A program made the position numbers and the translations under genes. Source: Chelativorans sp. (GTDB lineage Bacteria; Pseudomonadota; Alphaproteobacteria; Rhizobiales; Rhizobiaceae). From it: a DNA stretch of 64,000 nucleotides. The notes below the pieces were generated by a model. It was not told the DNA's origin. It was given only the letters and a program-made list of their open reading frames with translations, and did no database searches. Where the stretch lies: contig NZ_JAPSLH010000013.1 of NCBI RefSeq assembly GCF_031180965.1, positions 18,485 to 82,484 of the forward strand, read 5' to 3'. The stretch's first letter is position 1; each line of letters starts with the position of its first letter. Of the stretch, positions 17,635 to 27,913 are shown piece after piece.

Positions 17635-18609
17635 CTAGTCGGAGCTGCCGTCCGTCAGCTGTACGAGGTCTTCGGGCAAGAGCTCGATTACCGTTTCGCC
17701 ATCCGCGGCGATGGTTTTGGGATCGACGGTGACCGTGAAGTCGCGTTGGTAGGTGCGGTCTCGGTTTATGGCAACCGCCGTATATTGGCCCTCCGGCAGC
17801 ACGATCGAGGCATGAGCGACGACCTCGTCAAAGACCACGCGGTCGCTTTCCGTCATGGCGATCTTCCACTGGGTGTCCGCTATGGCCTCGCCGCCCGGTT
17901 CCCGCACCAGCTTCAGCGTCACCTGGGCGGCTCGATGCTCGACCGTCGCCTCGGTTAGCTGGCCAGCTTCGACCCGGATATCGGAACGGATGGTGGCGAT
18001 GGGGCCGTAGTTGGAGATGACGTGATATGTGCCGGCATTGAGCCGCACCACCGCATCCGGCTTCACGTTCGGGACGATCAGCTGGCCCTCGCTGCTAGGT
18101 GCGTCCTTGGCTTCGTAGATGGAAAAGCGCAGTTGGTTGGGGTCGATCGGGATGTCGCCCGGAAGCACGGCATCCAGCTTGAGCCCTCCGGCATCGAGCA
18201 CCAGGCGCTCGCGCATGCTTTCGCGGCCGAGCCGGATGCGCTTCGTGACACCCGCGCGGCCATAGGCCGCGTGCACGAGGTAGCTTCCCGGCGCGAGCTT
18301 GAAGGAGCTGGTCCCGCCGCGCGCGCTCGCCACCAGCGGCAGTTTCCCGTCAGGGCCGGGTTCCGGGGCAAAGATGCGCCATGTCAGTCCAGCGGGAAGC
18401 TCAGGCGAGTCCTCCGTCAGCTTTGCCGCCAGCACCAGCTCCGCCTCCGCGGCAAGGGCGAGGGGCCCTTGGGTTCGCGGGGAGGCATACTCGGTGATGC
18501 CTTGCAGCCGCAGGCCGTCCAATGCGGGATTTTGCTCCTGGGCGATGGCCGCTCCCGAGACTGCGGCAACTAGAGGGATGAATATGAATCGTCTGACCAC
18601 CAACCACAT
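17635..18609 (-). CDS. Secreted protein of unknown function with beta-rich repeats
   Basis: A 324-residue protein with a clear Sec signal peptide (hydrophobic residues 3-20, cleavage near AIAQEQ). The mature part holds three related beta-rich segments with the pattern G-x-Y-x-V/A (SYLVHAAYGRAG, TYHVISNYGP, QYTAVAINRDR), each followed by a strand ending in a Val-rich run; this resembles PEGA or carboxypeptidase-regulatory-like repeats. A periplasmic or surface role is inferred. No catalytic motif is visible and I do not recognise a named family. It is convergent with thrS and divergent from the nitroreductase gene. Confidence 0.7.
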   Translation of the reverse strand: MWLVVRRFIFIPLVAAVSGAAIAQEQNPALDGLRLQGITEYASPRTQGPLALAAEAELVLAAKLTEDSPELPAGLTWRIFAPEPGPDGKLPLVASARGGTSSFKLAPGSYLVHAAYGRAGVTKRIRLGRESMRERLVLDAGGLKLDAVLPGDIPIDPNQLRFSIYEAKDAPSSEGQLIVPNVKPDAVVRLNAGTYHVISNYGPIATIRSDIRVEAGQLTEATVEHRAAQVTLKLVREPGGEAIADTQWKIAMTESDRVVFDEVVAHASIVLPEGQYTAVAINRDRTYQRDFTVTVDPKTIAADGETVIELLPEDLVQLTDGSSD

Positions 18610-18714
18610 GCCTTGCCTTGAAGCCCAGACCGGTGGCAATTTCAAGGCTCTACAACGACAGCGCCGTCGCTGCCATGAGCCGGTCGGCTGTTTCTTCCAT
18701 ACAGGAGCCTGTTC

Positions 18715-19299
18715 TTGAACACCGCTGTGATCGACCTTCTGCTTGCCCGCCGTTCCCCTCCGATCCATGAGCTGGCGCCGCCGGCCCCCTCTAGCGCCGA
18801 ACTCGACACCATCCTGAAGGCCGCGTCTCGGGTGCCCGATCACGGGCAGCTGACGCCGTGGCGCTTCATCCTCTATCGCGGCGAGGCACGGGAAAGGGTG
18901 GGCCGGCTGCTGGCCGACCTTGCCGAGAAGCGCGAGGGGCCGCTCACCGAAGCGCGGCGTCAGCAGGAACTGACGCGCTTCTCCCGCGCGCCGCTGGTGA
19001 TCGGCATCGTCTCCTGCCCGAGGGAGAGCATCAAGGTCCCGCAATGGGAGATGTTCCTGTCCGGCGGCATGGTGGCCATGAACCTGATTATCGCCGCCAA
19101 TGCGCTGGGCTACCAGACCAACATCATCACCAACTGGTACTCGGACGTAGAGGAAGGACGGCGCATCCTGGGCCTTGCACCGGAAGAGCGGGTCGTGGGC
19201 TTCGTGCATATCGGCAGACATCCAGGCGGCACGCCGGACCGGCCGCGGCCGGATGTGAAGAGCCTCGTCAGCGACTATGCCGGCCCGTGGGAGGGTTGA
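18715..19299 (+). CDS. Nitroreductase-family FMN oxidoreductase (YdjA-like)
   Basis: A 194-residue nitroreductase-fold protein with the FMN-contacting LLARRSPP near the N-terminus, ASRVPDHGQLTPWRF, and the C-terminal GFVHIGRHPG segment. The size and the truncated lid match the YdjA/RutE-like branch. The physiological substrate is unknown. The start appears to be TTG at 18715, with AGGAGCC upstream. A flavin reductase domain gene follows after five bases, so the two flavoproteins form a small operon. Confidence 0.82.
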   Translation: MNTAVIDLLLARRSPPIHELAPPAPSSAELDTILKAASRVPDHGQLTPWRFILYRGEARERVGRLLADLAEKREGPLTEARRQQELTRFSRAPLVIGIVSCPRESIKVPQWEMFLSGGMVAMNLIIAANALGYQTNIITNWYSDVEEGRRILGLAPEERVVGFVHIGRHPGGTPDRPRPDVKSLVSDYAGPWEG

Positions 19300-19304
19300 G
19301 CGCC

Positions 19305-19922
19305 ATGTTCTACCAGCCGCGCCAGGGGCATGGTCTGCCGCACGACCCTTTCAAGGCGATCGTGGCGCCGCGTCCGATCGGCTGGATATCGACGCGGCAG
19401 CCGGACGGGAGCACCAATCTCGCGCCCTATTCCTTTTTCAATGCGCTGTCCTCCAATCCGCATCTCGTGTGCTTTTCATCCGAGGGCGAGAAGGACAGCG
19501 CGCGAGTCGCGCAGGAGACGCGCGAGTTCGTAGTGAACATCGTCGGGCTTGCTTTGGCGGAGAAGATGAACGAGACGGCCATCGACGCTCCGCCCGGCGT
19601 GAGCGAATTTGAGCTTGCCGGGATCACTGCTGCCGATTGTGAACTGGTCTCTTGTCCGCGCGTGATGGAAGCGCCTGCCGCGCTGGAATGCAAGGTTACC
19701 GAGATCCTCAAGCCGCGTGATATCGAAGGGAATCCGTCCCGCTCAATCGTCGTCATAGGCGAAGTGGTGGGCGTGCATATCCGAGACGATATGTTGAGCG
19801 GAGGTTTGTTCGATATCGCCAGGGCGCGGAATCTCGCGCGTCTCGGCTATATGGACTATACGGCGGTCGAGGAAATCTTCTCCATGCGCCGGCCGCGCTG
19901 GAAAGATCGCAAGTCAGGCTAA
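19305..19922 (+). CDS. Flavin reductase-like / FMN-binding split-barrel protein
   Basis: A 205-residue protein of the flavin reductase (DIM6/NTAB) family. The N-terminal KAIVAPRPIGWIST, SFFNALSSNP and KDSARVAQETREFVVNI segments are the typical FMN-binding parts of the split barrel. It probably reduces flavin with NAD(P)H for a partner, and the adjacent nitroreductase-like protein is an obvious candidate. Its last nine bases overlap the end of the CoA-lyase gene on the other strand. Confidence 0.83.
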   Translation: MFYQPRQGHGLPHDPFKAIVAPRPIGWISTRQPDGSTNLAPYSFFNALSSNPHLVCFSSEGEKDSARVAQETREFVVNIVGLALAEKMNETAIDAPPGVSEFELAGITAADCELVSCPRVMEAPAALECKVTEILKPRDIEGNPSRSIVVIGEVVGVHIRDDMLSGGLFDIARARNLARLGYMDYTAVEEIFSMRRPRWKDRKSG

Positions 19923-20789
19923 TCCGGCCAGCCGCGCCCGCGCCAGGATGCGTTCGGCGCGGACGAGATGCGGCCGGTCGACCATTTCGCCGTCCACGCT
20001 TGCCACTCCGGAGCCCCCCGTTTCGCCGAAGGCGGCGACCACCCGCCGCGCATGATCGATCGCTTCTTCGGACGGTGTGAAGGCTGCATTGATGATGGGG
20101 ACCTGCGCCGGATGAATCGCCATCTTTGCCGTGAACCCGTCGCGTTCGGCCTCGGCGCAATCCCGGCAAAAACCTTCCATGTCCCGGAAAGCGGGAAAGA
20201 CCGTATCGATGGCCGGCACGTCCGCGGCGCCGGCCGCAAGCAGGGTAATGGAGCGGGCAAGGGAAAACGCGCCAGTGTAACGTCCAGCTTCGTCGCGCGT
20301 TGCGCGTGCGCCGATATCGGCCGAGAGGTCCTCCGCCCCCCAGGTGAGGCCGGAAAGCCGCTCCGTCGCGCCGGCAAAGGTGCCGGCCAGAAAGACGGCG
20401 CCGGCCGTTTCCGTGATGATGGGCAGGATGCGCGTGGCGCCATCCTCCAGGCCGTTTTCCGCCTCGTGGACCCGGAGCTTCGCTGACAGCACCGTCGCGT
20501 CCTTGCCGCCTTCCGCCTTCGGCAGCATGATGCCGTCCGGCCGAGCGGGCATCACGGCGGCAAGATCCTCGTCGGTGAGGCCGGTGCCAAGTGCGTTGAC
20601 GCGTATGTAGAGAAGGGCAGGGCCTGCGCGCGTCGCGAGGAAGTCGGCAGCGATCTTCCGCGCCTCCGCTTTCCGCGAGGAGGCGACCGAGTCTTCAAGA
20701 TCAAGGATCAGCGCATCGGCCCCCGCGTGAAGCGCCTTCTCAAGCTTCCTTTCCGAATCGGCCGGCACGAAGAGGAGCGAGCGCATCAA
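19914..20789 (-). CDS. CitE-like CoA ester lyase (HpcH/HpaI family)
   Basis: A 291-residue TIM-barrel protein of the citrate lyase beta/malyl-CoA lyase family, which cleaves 3-hydroxyacyl-CoA thioesters. The motifs SLLFVPADSERKLEKA, LDLEDSV, PIITETAGAV and GAEDLSADIGA (metal-binding acidic residues) are present, and the length matches stand-alone CitE-like enzymes. Its start overlaps the stop of a MaoC hydratase gene, so a hydrate-then-cleave sequence on a CoA ester such as citramalyl-, malyl- or methylmalyl-CoA is inferred. No CoA transferase is adjacent. Confidence 0.85.
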   Translation of the reverse strand: MMRSLLFVPADSERKLEKALHAGADALILDLEDSVASSRKAEARKIAADFLATRAGPALLYIRVNALGTGLTDEDLAAVMPARPDGIMLPKAEGGKDATVLSAKLRVHEAENGLEDGATRILPIITETAGAVFLAGTFAGATERLSGLTWGAEDLSADIGARATRDEAGRYTGAFSLARSITLLAAGAADVPAIDTVFPAFRDMEGFCRDCAEAERDGFTAKMAIHPAQVPIINAAFTPSEEAIDHARRVVAAFGETGGSGVASVDGEMVDRPHLVRAERILARARLAGLA

Positions 20790-21238
20790 GCCGGCCTCTT
20801 CATGATCATTGCCTGGCGCAGGCAGCGGGCAACCAGCACGTCGTCCTGGTTATAGGCGCGGTGCTCAAACTCGACGATGCCGCGGTCGGGCTTCGAGCGG
20901 GATTCGCGCACGCTCTTCACTTCAGTTTCGACGCGGATCGTGTCGCCGTGAAAGAGCGGGTGCGGAAAGGTCGTTTCCGTCATGCCCAGATTGGCGACGG
21001 TCGTCCCAAGCGTCGTATCATGCACGGAAATGCCGATCATGAGGCCCAAGGTGAAAAGCGAGTTGACGAGCGGCCTGCCCCATTCCGACTTTGCGGCGAA
21101 ATCGAAATCGATGTGAAGCGGCTGGGGATTGAGTGTCATCATCGAAAAGAGCACATTGTCGCTCTCAGTGATCGTCCGACGCAGCGCGTGCCTGACCACC
21201 TGTCCCGGTACGAATTCCTCCAGATAAAGACCCGCCAT
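20786..21238 (-). CDS. MaoC-family (R)-hydratase-like protein
   Basis: A 150-residue single hot-dog protein. In classical MaoC hydratases the active site is D-x4-H. Here the equivalent is N37-x4-H42 in LNPQPLH, an Asn form that I associate with MaoC proteins paired with CitE-like lyases. It is expected to hydrate an unsaturated CoA ester whose product the downstream lyase splits; the genes overlap by four bases. Possible substrates are itaconyl- or mesaconyl-type CoA esters, which is inference. It is divergent from the DUF2336 gene. Confidence 0.8.
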   Translation of the reverse strand: MAGLYLEEFVPGQVVRHALRRTITESDNVLFSMMTLNPQPLHIDFDFAAKSEWGRPLVNSLFTLGLMIGISVHDTTLGTTVANLGMTETTFPHPLFHGDTIRVETEVKSVRESRSKPDRGIVEFEHRAYNQDDVLVARCLRQAMIMKRPA

Positions 21239-21362
21239 CTCCGCTCCTCCCGGCCTTTTCGCTATCTATGCGCCGCAGACCCGGCTCGCAAGCGCGCTTA
21301 TGGTAAACGAATTCTATACGAAGGCGCGCTAGCTTGCGGCTCTCGGGGTATGGGGGCAGCAC

Positions 21363-22502
21363 GTGGCAGTCATAGAATATTTCCTGAAGTGGATCGAAAC
21401 GGCGAATGTTTCTCAACGCGCTGCCGCCGCGGAGGCGCTGGCGCGAGCCTATTTGCACAAGAACATATCCTTCGACGAGAGAATGGCGGCCGAGGCTGCT
21501 CTGACGCTGCTTCTGGACGACCCTTCGCCTCGGGTACGGCTTGCGCTCTCCGAGGCGCTGTCCCTCAGCCATCGCGCCCCGGTGCAGGTAGTGGCCGCGC
21601 TTGCGAACGATCAGGCCGAGATCGCGGCGCCCGTGCTGGTGCGCTCGCCGCTTCTGTCGGACGTGGACCTGAGGCAGCTGGTCGCCGCAGGCGAAGCAAG
21701 GACGCAGGTGCTGATTGCCTCCCGGCCACGCATCTCCATGGCGCTGTCGGCAGCGATCGCAGAGGTCGGAACGGCCGCCGCGTGCCTCGCGCTACTGCGC
21801 AACGGCGGCGCGCAGATCGCGGCTATCAGCTTCCGCCGCATCGTCGAGCGCCATGGCGCCCATCCAGAACTGCGCCATGCGCTGGCTACCGACCGCCGCT
21901 TGCCGCCAGATTGCCGGCATCTGCTCCTGGTGCAGGTAGGGGAGGCGCTTTCCTCGGCGCCGCTGGTCCGGGCGCTGATCGGGCCGGACCGCGCCGAAAC
22001 GCTGACGCGGGAGGCCTGCGTATGGGCGTCGATCGGGCTGTTGGACGCTACAGACGGCAGCGAACATGCGGCGCTCGTCGAGCATCTACGGCTGCGCGGC
22101 GACCTCACATCCGCCTTCCTTGTACGCGCGGTCGCGCATGGAAAGGTCGACTTTCTGGCTGCGGCACTGATAGCGCTGACCGGCCAAAGCGAAGCGAGGG
22201 TGCGCGCCCTCCTCGCGCGCGGGCGCACGGGCGCCGTACTGGGGCTTCTGTCACGAGCCGGGCTCGCATCGGTCACGCACGGCCCCATTCTCGCGGCGCT
22301 GGCAATCTGGCGCGAGGTGGCCAATGGCAGGCAGGTTGCCGGCGTGCAGGAAGTCTCCTGGCATATGCTGCAGGCGCTCGAAGCCGAGCAGACGGGCCGG
22401 GAGAGCACCGGCGGGATCGCGCTTGCCGGCCTCCTCAGGCGGATACACCTTCAAGCGCTGCGCGAGAACGCCCGGCTGCAGGCATTGGCGCTGGCAGCCT
22501 AG
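21363..22502 (+). CDS. DUF2336 domain protein
   Basis: A 379-residue, almost entirely helical protein rich in Ala, Leu and Arg, with HEAT-like repeats in the first 150 residues (LLLDDPSPRVRLALSEAL is typical). This matches the alphaproteobacterial DUF2336 family, whose function is not established. It has no signal peptide or membrane span. The start is GTG at 21363. Its stop overlaps the parE stop on the other strand within the four bases CTAG. Confidence 0.8.
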   Translation: MAVIEYFLKWIETANVSQRAAAAEALARAYLHKNISFDERMAAEAALTLLLDDPSPRVRLALSEALSLSHRAPVQVVAALANDQAEIAAPVLVRSPLLSDVDLRQLVAAGEARTQVLIASRPRISMALSAAIAEVGTAAACLALLRNGGAQIAAISFRRIVERHGAHPELRHALATDRRLPPDCRHLLLVQVGEALSSAPLVRALIGPDRAETLTREACVWASIGLLDATDGSEHAALVEHLRLRGDLTSAFLVRAVAHGKVDFLAAALIALTGQSEARVRALLARGRTGAVLGLLSRAGLASVTHGPILAALAIWREVANGRQVAGVQEVSWHMLQALEAEQTGRESTGGIALAGLLRRIHLQALRENARLQALALAA

Positions 22503-24547
22503 ATATCGATCTCCTCCACGAACTCGGCATTCTCTTGGATAAAGCGGAAGCGTGCCTCGGGCTTGGTGCCCATCAGCGCGTCAACGGCGCTGCTCGTCGC
22601 TTCGGCGCTGTCAATGATCTCCACACGGAGCAGCGCGCGGAAGCGCTTATCCATCGTCGTTTCCTTGAGCTGCGCGGGCATCATCTCGCCAAGACCCTTG
22701 AAGCGGCCGATCTCGACCTTGCCGCGGCCATTGAACTCCGTCTTGAGGAGCTCGTCCTTGTGGGCGTCGTCGCGCGCATACATGGTCTTGCCGCCCTGGC
22801 TGATGCGGTAGAGCGGCGGCACTGCAAGAAACAAATGGCCGTTGGCGATCAGCTGCGGCATTTCCTGGTAGAAGAAGGTGATGAGGAGCGAGGCGATGTG
22901 CGCTCCGTCCACATCCGCATCGGTCATGATGATCACGCGCTCGTAGCGCAGGTCCTCGTCCCGGTACTTTGAACGCGTGCCGCAGCCCAATGCCTGGACG
23001 AGATCGGCAATCTGCTGGTTGGCGGCGAGTTTCCCCGAGCCGGCGCTGGCGACGTTGAGGATCTTGCCGCGCAGAGGCAGTACGGCCTGGGTCGCGCGAT
23101 CGCGCGCCTGCTTTGCCGAGCCGCCGGCCGAATCGCCCTCCACGATGAAGATTTCTGCGCCAGCCGCTGCCCCGACCGTGCAGTCCGCCAGCTTTCCTGG
23201 CAGGCGCAGCTTTTGCACCGCCGATTTCCGGCTGACTTCCTTCTCCTGACGGCGCTTCAGCCGCTCGTCGGCGCGCGCGATCACCCAATCGAGCAGCTTT
23301 GACGCTTCCGACGGATTGTCCGCCAGCCAGTGATCGAAGGGATCGCGCACGGCATTTTCGACGATCCGCATGGCGGCTGCGGTAGCCAGCTTATCCTTGG
23401 TTTGGCCGACGAATTCCGGCTCGCGCACGAAGACGGAAAGCATGCCGGCGGCCGAGATCATGACATCTTCGGCCGTAATGATGGATGCGCGCTTGTTGCC
23501 GGTGAGATCGGCATAGCCGCGCAGGCCTTTCAGAAGCGCCGTGCGGAAGCCGAGCTCGTGCGTGCCGCCTTCCGGCGTGGGGATGGTATTGCAGTAGGAA
23601 TTGAGGAAGGCGTCGCCGCCATACCAGGTGACTGCCCATTCGACCGAGCCGTGGCCGCCCTGCTTCTCGCTGCGACCGGAAAACACCTCGCGGGTGACCT
23701 GGAACTCGCCTTCGATGGAGGCGGCGAGATAGTCCTTCAGCCCGCCGGGGAAATGGAAGGTCGCCTTCTCCGGCGTCTCGTCTTTTTCCTTGAGCAGAGA
23801 CGGCGCGCAGTTCCAGCGGATTTCGACGCCGCCAAAGAGATAGGCTTTCGAGCGCGTCATGCGGTAGAGGCGGGCGGGCTCGAACTTTGCGCCCTCGCCA
23901 AAAATCTGCGGGTCCGGCTTGAAGCGCGTGCGCGTGCCGCGCCGGTTGTGCACCTCGCCGAGATTCTCGAGCGGCCCGAGCGGGTGCCCGCGCGAAAAAC
24001 GCTGGCGATAGAGCTGACGCCCGCGCGCCACCTCGACCTCCAGCGATTCCGACAGCGCGTTGACGACCGAGACGCCGACGCCGTGCAGGCCGCCGGAGGT
24101 CTCATACACCTTGGAATCGAACTTGCCGCCCGAATGCAGCGTCGTCATGATGACTTCGAGAGCCGACTTGTTCTTGAATTTCGGGTGCGGATCGACAGGG
24201 ATGCCGCGGCCATTGTCCGTGACGGTGAGGAAGCCGTCTTCAGACAGCTCGACATCGATGAAGGTGGCGTGGCCGGCAACGGCCTCGTCCATCGAGTTGT
24301 CGATCACCTCGGCGAAGAGATGGTGCAGCGCCTTGTCGTCCGTGCCGCCGATATACATGCCCGGCCGGCGGCGCACCGGCTCCAGCCCCTCCAGCACCTC
24401 GATGTCAGCGGCGCTGTAGCTCTCGCTGGCGTCGCGCGAGGGCGCGGGCTTGACCGCCCTGCGGGCAGTAATGATCGGGTCGGGCTGCTTGACGCGCTCG
24501 ACATTGGCTGCGAATCCAGCAAAGAGGTCGTTGCTATCTTCCATCAA
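22499..24547 (-). CDS. parE: DNA topoisomerase IV subunit B
   Basis: The ATPase subunit of topoisomerase IV, which decatenates daughter chromosomes. The 682-residue protein has the GHKL ATP-binding motifs (EVIDNSMDEA, DNGRGIP, GGLHGVGVSVVNALS), the transducer domain and the TOPRIM domain with EGDSAGGSAKQARDR and the DADVDGAHI metal site. The length is normal for alphaproteobacteria. Two adjacent ATGs are possible starts, and GGAAAGAG precedes the first. parC is not in the window. Confidence 0.96.
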   Translation of the reverse strand: MMEDSNDLFAGFAANVERVKQPDPIITARRAVKPAPSRDASESYSAADIEVLEGLEPVRRRPGMYIGGTDDKALHHLFAEVIDNSMDEAVAGHATFIDVELSEDGFLTVTDNGRGIPVDPHPKFKNKSALEVIMTTLHSGGKFDSKVYETSGGLHGVGVSVVNALSESLEVEVARGRQLYRQRFSRGHPLGPLENLGEVHNRRGTRTRFKPDPQIFGEGAKFEPARLYRMTRSKAYLFGGVEIRWNCAPSLLKEKDETPEKATFHFPGGLKDYLAASIEGEFQVTREVFSGRSEKQGGHGSVEWAVTWYGGDAFLNSYCNTIPTPEGGTHELGFRTALLKGLRGYADLTGNKRASIITAEDVMISAAGMLSVFVREPEFVGQTKDKLATAAAMRIVENAVRDPFDHWLADNPSEASKLLDWVIARADERLKRRQEKEVSRKSAVQKLRLPGKLADCTVGAAAGAEIFIVEGDSAGGSAKQARDRATQAVLPLRGKILNVASAGSGKLAANQQIADLVQALGCGTRSKYRDEDLRYERVIIMTDADVDGAHIASLLITFFYQEMPQLIANGHLFLAVPPLYRISQGGKTMYARDDAHKDELLKTEFNGRGKVEIGRFKGLGEMMPAQLKETTMDKRFRALLRVEIIDSAEATSSAVDALMGTKPEARFRFIQENAEFVEEIDI

Positions 24548-24684
24548 GGACTCTTTCCGTACCCACGAATCACCGGCAAGTTTGCCACGTCTTTCGCGGC
24601 AAAGCGAAGGCCGTTCCGGTTCTGTTCAAAAGAATGAGCGAGGTCATACAGGAAGAACCGGTGCTCGCCAACCCGAGATGATGC

Positions 24685-24710
24685 GGTGCGCTCCTTAACG
24701 GGAGCACACC
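24685..24710 (-). terminator. Hairpin downstream of gcvP, possible terminator
   Basis: A 10-bp inverted repeat (GGTGCGCTCC and GGAGCACACC, one wobble pair, 6-base loop) lies 27 bases beyond the gcvP stop. It lacks a T-run on either strand, so it may end transcription with Rho or protect the mRNA 3' end. Confidence 0.4.
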
Positions 24711-24737
24711 GGTTTCGTTAACGGTCTTGTGGAGACG

Positions 24738-27530
24738 TCAGCTCGCCAGCGCTTCGATCGGGGGGCAAGCGCAAACGAGGTTGCGGTCACCAGCCACATT
24801 GTCGATGCGCGAGACCGGCGGCCAGTATTTTGCCGTCCAATCCATGCTGCCGGAAGGGAAGGCGGCCTCTGCGCGGGAATAAGGATGCACCCAGCTGTCG
24901 GCCATCAGCTCAGCTGCGGTATGCGGGGCGTTGACGAGAGGGTTGTCCTCCTTCGGCCATTCGCCTTTTTCCACGCGCTCGGCTTCCTTGGCGATGGAGA
25001 TCATCGCGTCACAGAATCGGTCGATCTCGCTCTTTGGCTCGGATTCCGTCGGCTCTACCATCAGCGTGCCCGCCACCGGCCAGGACATGGTCGGCGCATG
25101 GAAACCGTAGTCGATGAGGCGCTTGGCGATGTCCTCAACCGAGATGCCCGCGCGCTCCTTGAACACTCGGGTGTCGAGGATGCATTCATGCGCGACGCGC
25201 TCGTTGCGGCCCTTGTAGAGCACGGGATAATGCGCCTCCAGCCGCTCGGCGATGTAGTTGGCGTTGAGGATCGCCATTTCTGTCGCGCGCTTCAAGCCGG
25301 AGGCACCCATCATGCGGATATACATCCAGGTGATGGGCAGGATCGAGGCGCTGCCGAAGGGGGCGGCGGCCACCGCATGGCTGGAGCCGATCTCCACATG
25401 GCCGGGGAGGTAGAGCTTGAGGTGTTCCTTGACGCCGATGGGGCCGATGCCAGGCCCGCCGCCGCCGTGCGGGATGCAAAAGGTCTTGTGCAGGTTCATG
25501 TGGCAGACATCGGCGCCGAGATCGCCGGGCCGTGCGAGGCCGACGAGTGCATTCAAGTTGGCGCCGTCAAGATAGACCTGCCCGCCATGCTCGTGGATGA
25601 CCCCGCACATGTCGCGCACGCCTTCCTCGAACACGCCGTGCGTGGAGGGGTAGGTGATCATTAGGGCGGCAAGCCGGGGAGCATGCTCGGCGCCCTTGGC
25701 CTTCAAATCCTCCATGTCGATGTCGCCATCCTCCGTGCAGCGCACGACGACGACGCGCATGCCGGCCATGGCCGCGGATGCCGGGTTGGTGCCGTGGGCG
25801 GAGGAGGGGATGAGGCAGACGTCCCGGTGGCCTTCGCCGCGAGCGGCGAAAAAGCGGCGGATGGCAAGCAGCCCCGCATATTCGCCCTGGCTGCCGGCAT
25901 TGGGCTGCAGTGAGACGGCATGGAAGCCGGTGATTTCCGCCAGCCAGCCCTCGAGTTCCGAAATCATGCGACGGTAGCCCTTGGTGTGGCTTTCCGGAGC
26001 AAAGGGGTGCAGGCCGTTCACCTCCAGCCAGCTGACCGGCATCATCTCGGCCGCCGCGTTGAGCTTCATGGTGCAGGAGCCGAGCGGGATCATGGCGCGG
26101 TCGAGCGCCAGGTCCTTGTCCGAGAGCCGGCGCAGGAAGCGCATCATCTCCGTCTCCGAGCGGTGCTCGTGGAAGACCGGTTGGGTGAGGAAGCGCTTGT
26201 CGCGCGGACCTGCAGGAGTGATCGACGGGGCTTCGGCAGGGACCGATACGTTGAAGAGGCTGGCGATGGCGTCGAGGTCGGCCTCGGTAGAAGTCTCGTC
26301 GAAGGCGATGCCGATGCGGTCGGCGTCGATGACACGCAGGATGCGGCCGCCCCTTTCCGCCTCGGCGGCGATCGCCTCGGCACGGCCAGGAATGGAAACC
26401 GTGACCGTGTCGAAAATCTTCTCGCCGGCGAGCTTCAGGCCAGCGGCCGTGAGGCCGGCATGGAGCCGGGTGGCAAGGTTGTGGACGTGGGAGGCGATGG
26501 CCTTGAGCCCTTCTGGCCCGTGCCAGATCGCATAGGCCGCCGCCATGTTGGCGAGCAGCGCCTGCGCGGTGCAGATGTTGGAGGTGGCCTTGTCGCGGCG
26601 GATGTGCTGCTCGCGCGTCTGGAGCGCAAGGCGGTAGCCCGGCCGGCCATGTGCGTCGACGGACTGGCCGACAAGACGGCCGGGCATCAGGCGCGTCAGC
26701 CGGTCGGAAACGGCGCAATAAGCAGCGTGCGGGCCGCCGAAGCCCATCGGAACGCCGAAGCGCTGCATGGGGCCGACGGCGATTTCCGCACCGAGCGCGG
26801 CGGGGCTTTCGCTCAGGAGCAGGCCGAGCGGGTCGGCCACGAAGATGACGATGATATCCTTTGCTTTCGCCTCGCGGATGAGCGCTGAATGGTCATCATA
26901 GACGCCGCACGTATCGGCCCAGGGAACGACGAGAGCGAAGGTGCTGTCGTCCAGCTCTCTGGTGGCGATCTCGATACCGAGCGGCTCGGCACGGGTGGCG
27001 ACCACGTCGCGGGTTTGCGGGTTGAGTTCGCCCGCGAGCGCCAGCCTGTTTCGGCTGCTGCGGTGGTGGCGCCAAGCGATGCCGACAGCCTCGGCGACTG
27101 CGGAAGCTTCGTCCAGCAGCGAGGCAGAGGCAACAGGAAGCCCTGTCAGCTCCGTCACCAGGGTCTGGAAATGAAAAAGCATCTCCAGGCGGCCCTGGCT
27201 GATCTCCGCCTGATAGGGCGTGTAAGCCGTGTACCAAGCCGGGTTCTCGAACAGGTTCCGCTGGATGACGGGCGGCACATGGCAGCCGTGGTAGCCGGCG
27301 CCGATGAAGCTCTTAAGGACCTTGTTGTCGCGCATGTAGCTTTGCAGTTCGGAGAGGGCCTGCGCCTCGCTCGCAGGTTCCGGCAGGTTCAGCGGCCGGT
27401 CGAGGCGGATAGACTTCGGCACGGCCTGGCTGATCAGGGTTTCGAGCGAGGGCACGCCGAGGGCGGCGAGCATCGCCTTGGTGTCATTGCTGCCCGGACC
27501 GATGTGGCGGGCGGAAAAAGGTGCGGTCAT
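24738..27530 (-). CDS. gcvP: Glycine dehydrogenase (aminomethyl-transferring), P protein
   Basis: Decarboxylates glycine and passes the aminomethyl group to the lipoyl arm of GcvH. The 930-residue protein is the fused single-chain form. The PLP lysine is K682 in [15 protein letters not shown], in the C-terminal half. The N-terminus ARHIGP is typical, so the ATG at 27530 was preferred over the longer frame. It is the last gene of gcvT-gcvH-gcvP, 10 bases after gcvH, and is controlled by the glycine riboswitch upstream of gcvT. Confidence 0.97.
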   Translation of the reverse strand: MTAPFSARHIGPGSNDTKAMLAALGVPSLETLISQAVPKSIRLDRPLNLPEPASEAQALSELQSYMRDNKVLKSFIGAGYHGCHVPPVIQRNLFENPAWYTAYTPYQAEISQGRLEMLFHFQTLVTELTGLPVASASLLDEASAVAEAVGIAWRHHRSSRNRLALAGELNPQTRDVVATRAEPLGIEIATRELDDSTFALVVPWADTCGVYDDHSALIREAKAKDIIVIFVADPLGLLLSESPAALGAEIAVGPMQRFGVPMGFGGPHAAYCAVSDRLTRLMPGRLVGQSVDAHGRPGYRLALQTREQHIRRDKATSNICTAQALLANMAAAYAIWHGPEGLKAIASHVHNLATRLHAGLTAAGLKLAGEKIFDTVTVSIPGRAEAIAAEAERGGRILRVIDADRIGIAFDETSTEADLDAIASLFNVSVPAEAPSITPAGPRDKRFLTQPVFHEHRSETEMMRFLRRLSDKDLALDRAMIPLGSCTMKLNAAAEMMPVSWLEVNGLHPFAPESHTKGYRRMISELEGWLAEITGFHAVSLQPNAGSQGEYAGLLAIRRFFAARGEGHRDVCLIPSSAHGTNPASAAMAGMRVVVVRCTEDGDIDMEDLKAKGAEHAPRLAALMITYPSTHGVFEEGVRDMCGVIHEHGGQVYLDGANLNALVGLARPGDLGADVCHMNLHKTFCIPHGGGGPGIGPIGVKEHLKLYLPGHVEIGSSHAVAAAPFGSASILPITWMYIRMMGASGLKRATEMAILNANYIAERLEAHYPVLYKGRNERVAHECILDTRVFKERAGISVEDIAKRLIDYGFHAPTMSWPVAGTLMVEPTESEPKSEIDRFCDAMISIAKEAERVEKGEWPKEDNPLVNAPHTAAELMADSWVHPYSRAEAAFPSGSMDWTAKYWPPVSRIDNVAGDRNLVCACPPIEALAS

Positions 27531-27540
27531 GGGAAAACTC

Positions 27541-27909
27541 CTAGGCGATCGTCGCCTTGTACGCGGCTTCGTCCATAAGGCCGGAAAGCTGGCCCTCATC
27601 GGTAAGCTTCATCTTCCAGAGCCAGCCCTCGCCGGTCGGGGCGGTGTTGACGAGGGCGGGGTCGCTCTTCAGCGCCTCGTTGACTTCGGTAATCTCGCCA
27701 TCGACCGGGGCATAGACGTCCGAAGCGGCCTTCACCGATTCCACCACGACGGCCGAATCTCCCTTCTTCACCGCCTTGCCGGCCTCGGGAAGCTCGACGA
27801 AGACAAGGTCGCCCAACTGTTCCTGGGCATAGTCGGTGATGCCCACCGTGGCCGTCCCGCCCTCGACGCGGATCCATTCATGGTCTGCCGTGAAATAGGT
27901 CTTGCTCAT
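27541..27909 (-). CDS. gcvH: Glycine cleavage system H protein
   Basis: The 122-residue lipoyl carrier that shuttles the aminomethyl intermediate between the P, T and L proteins. The lipoylation site is K60 in [11 protein letters not shown], and the family start TADHEWI is intact. It lies between gcvT (4 bases upstream) and gcvP (10 bases downstream). LipB for octanoylation is encoded at 56.6 kb in this window. Confidence 0.97.
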   Translation of the reverse strand: MSKTYFTADHEWIRVEGGTATVGITDYAQEQLGDLVFVELPEAGKAVKKGDSAVVVESVKAASDVYAPVDGEITEVNEALKSDPALVNTAPTGEGWLWKMKLTDEGQLSGLMDEAAYKATIA

Positions 27910-27913
27910 GTCG

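Noticed and set aside
20861-22972. A 703-codon plus-strand frame spanning MaoC, DUF2336 and the end of parE
   Set aside because: It crosses three recognised genes in other frames and shows no protein-like conservation.
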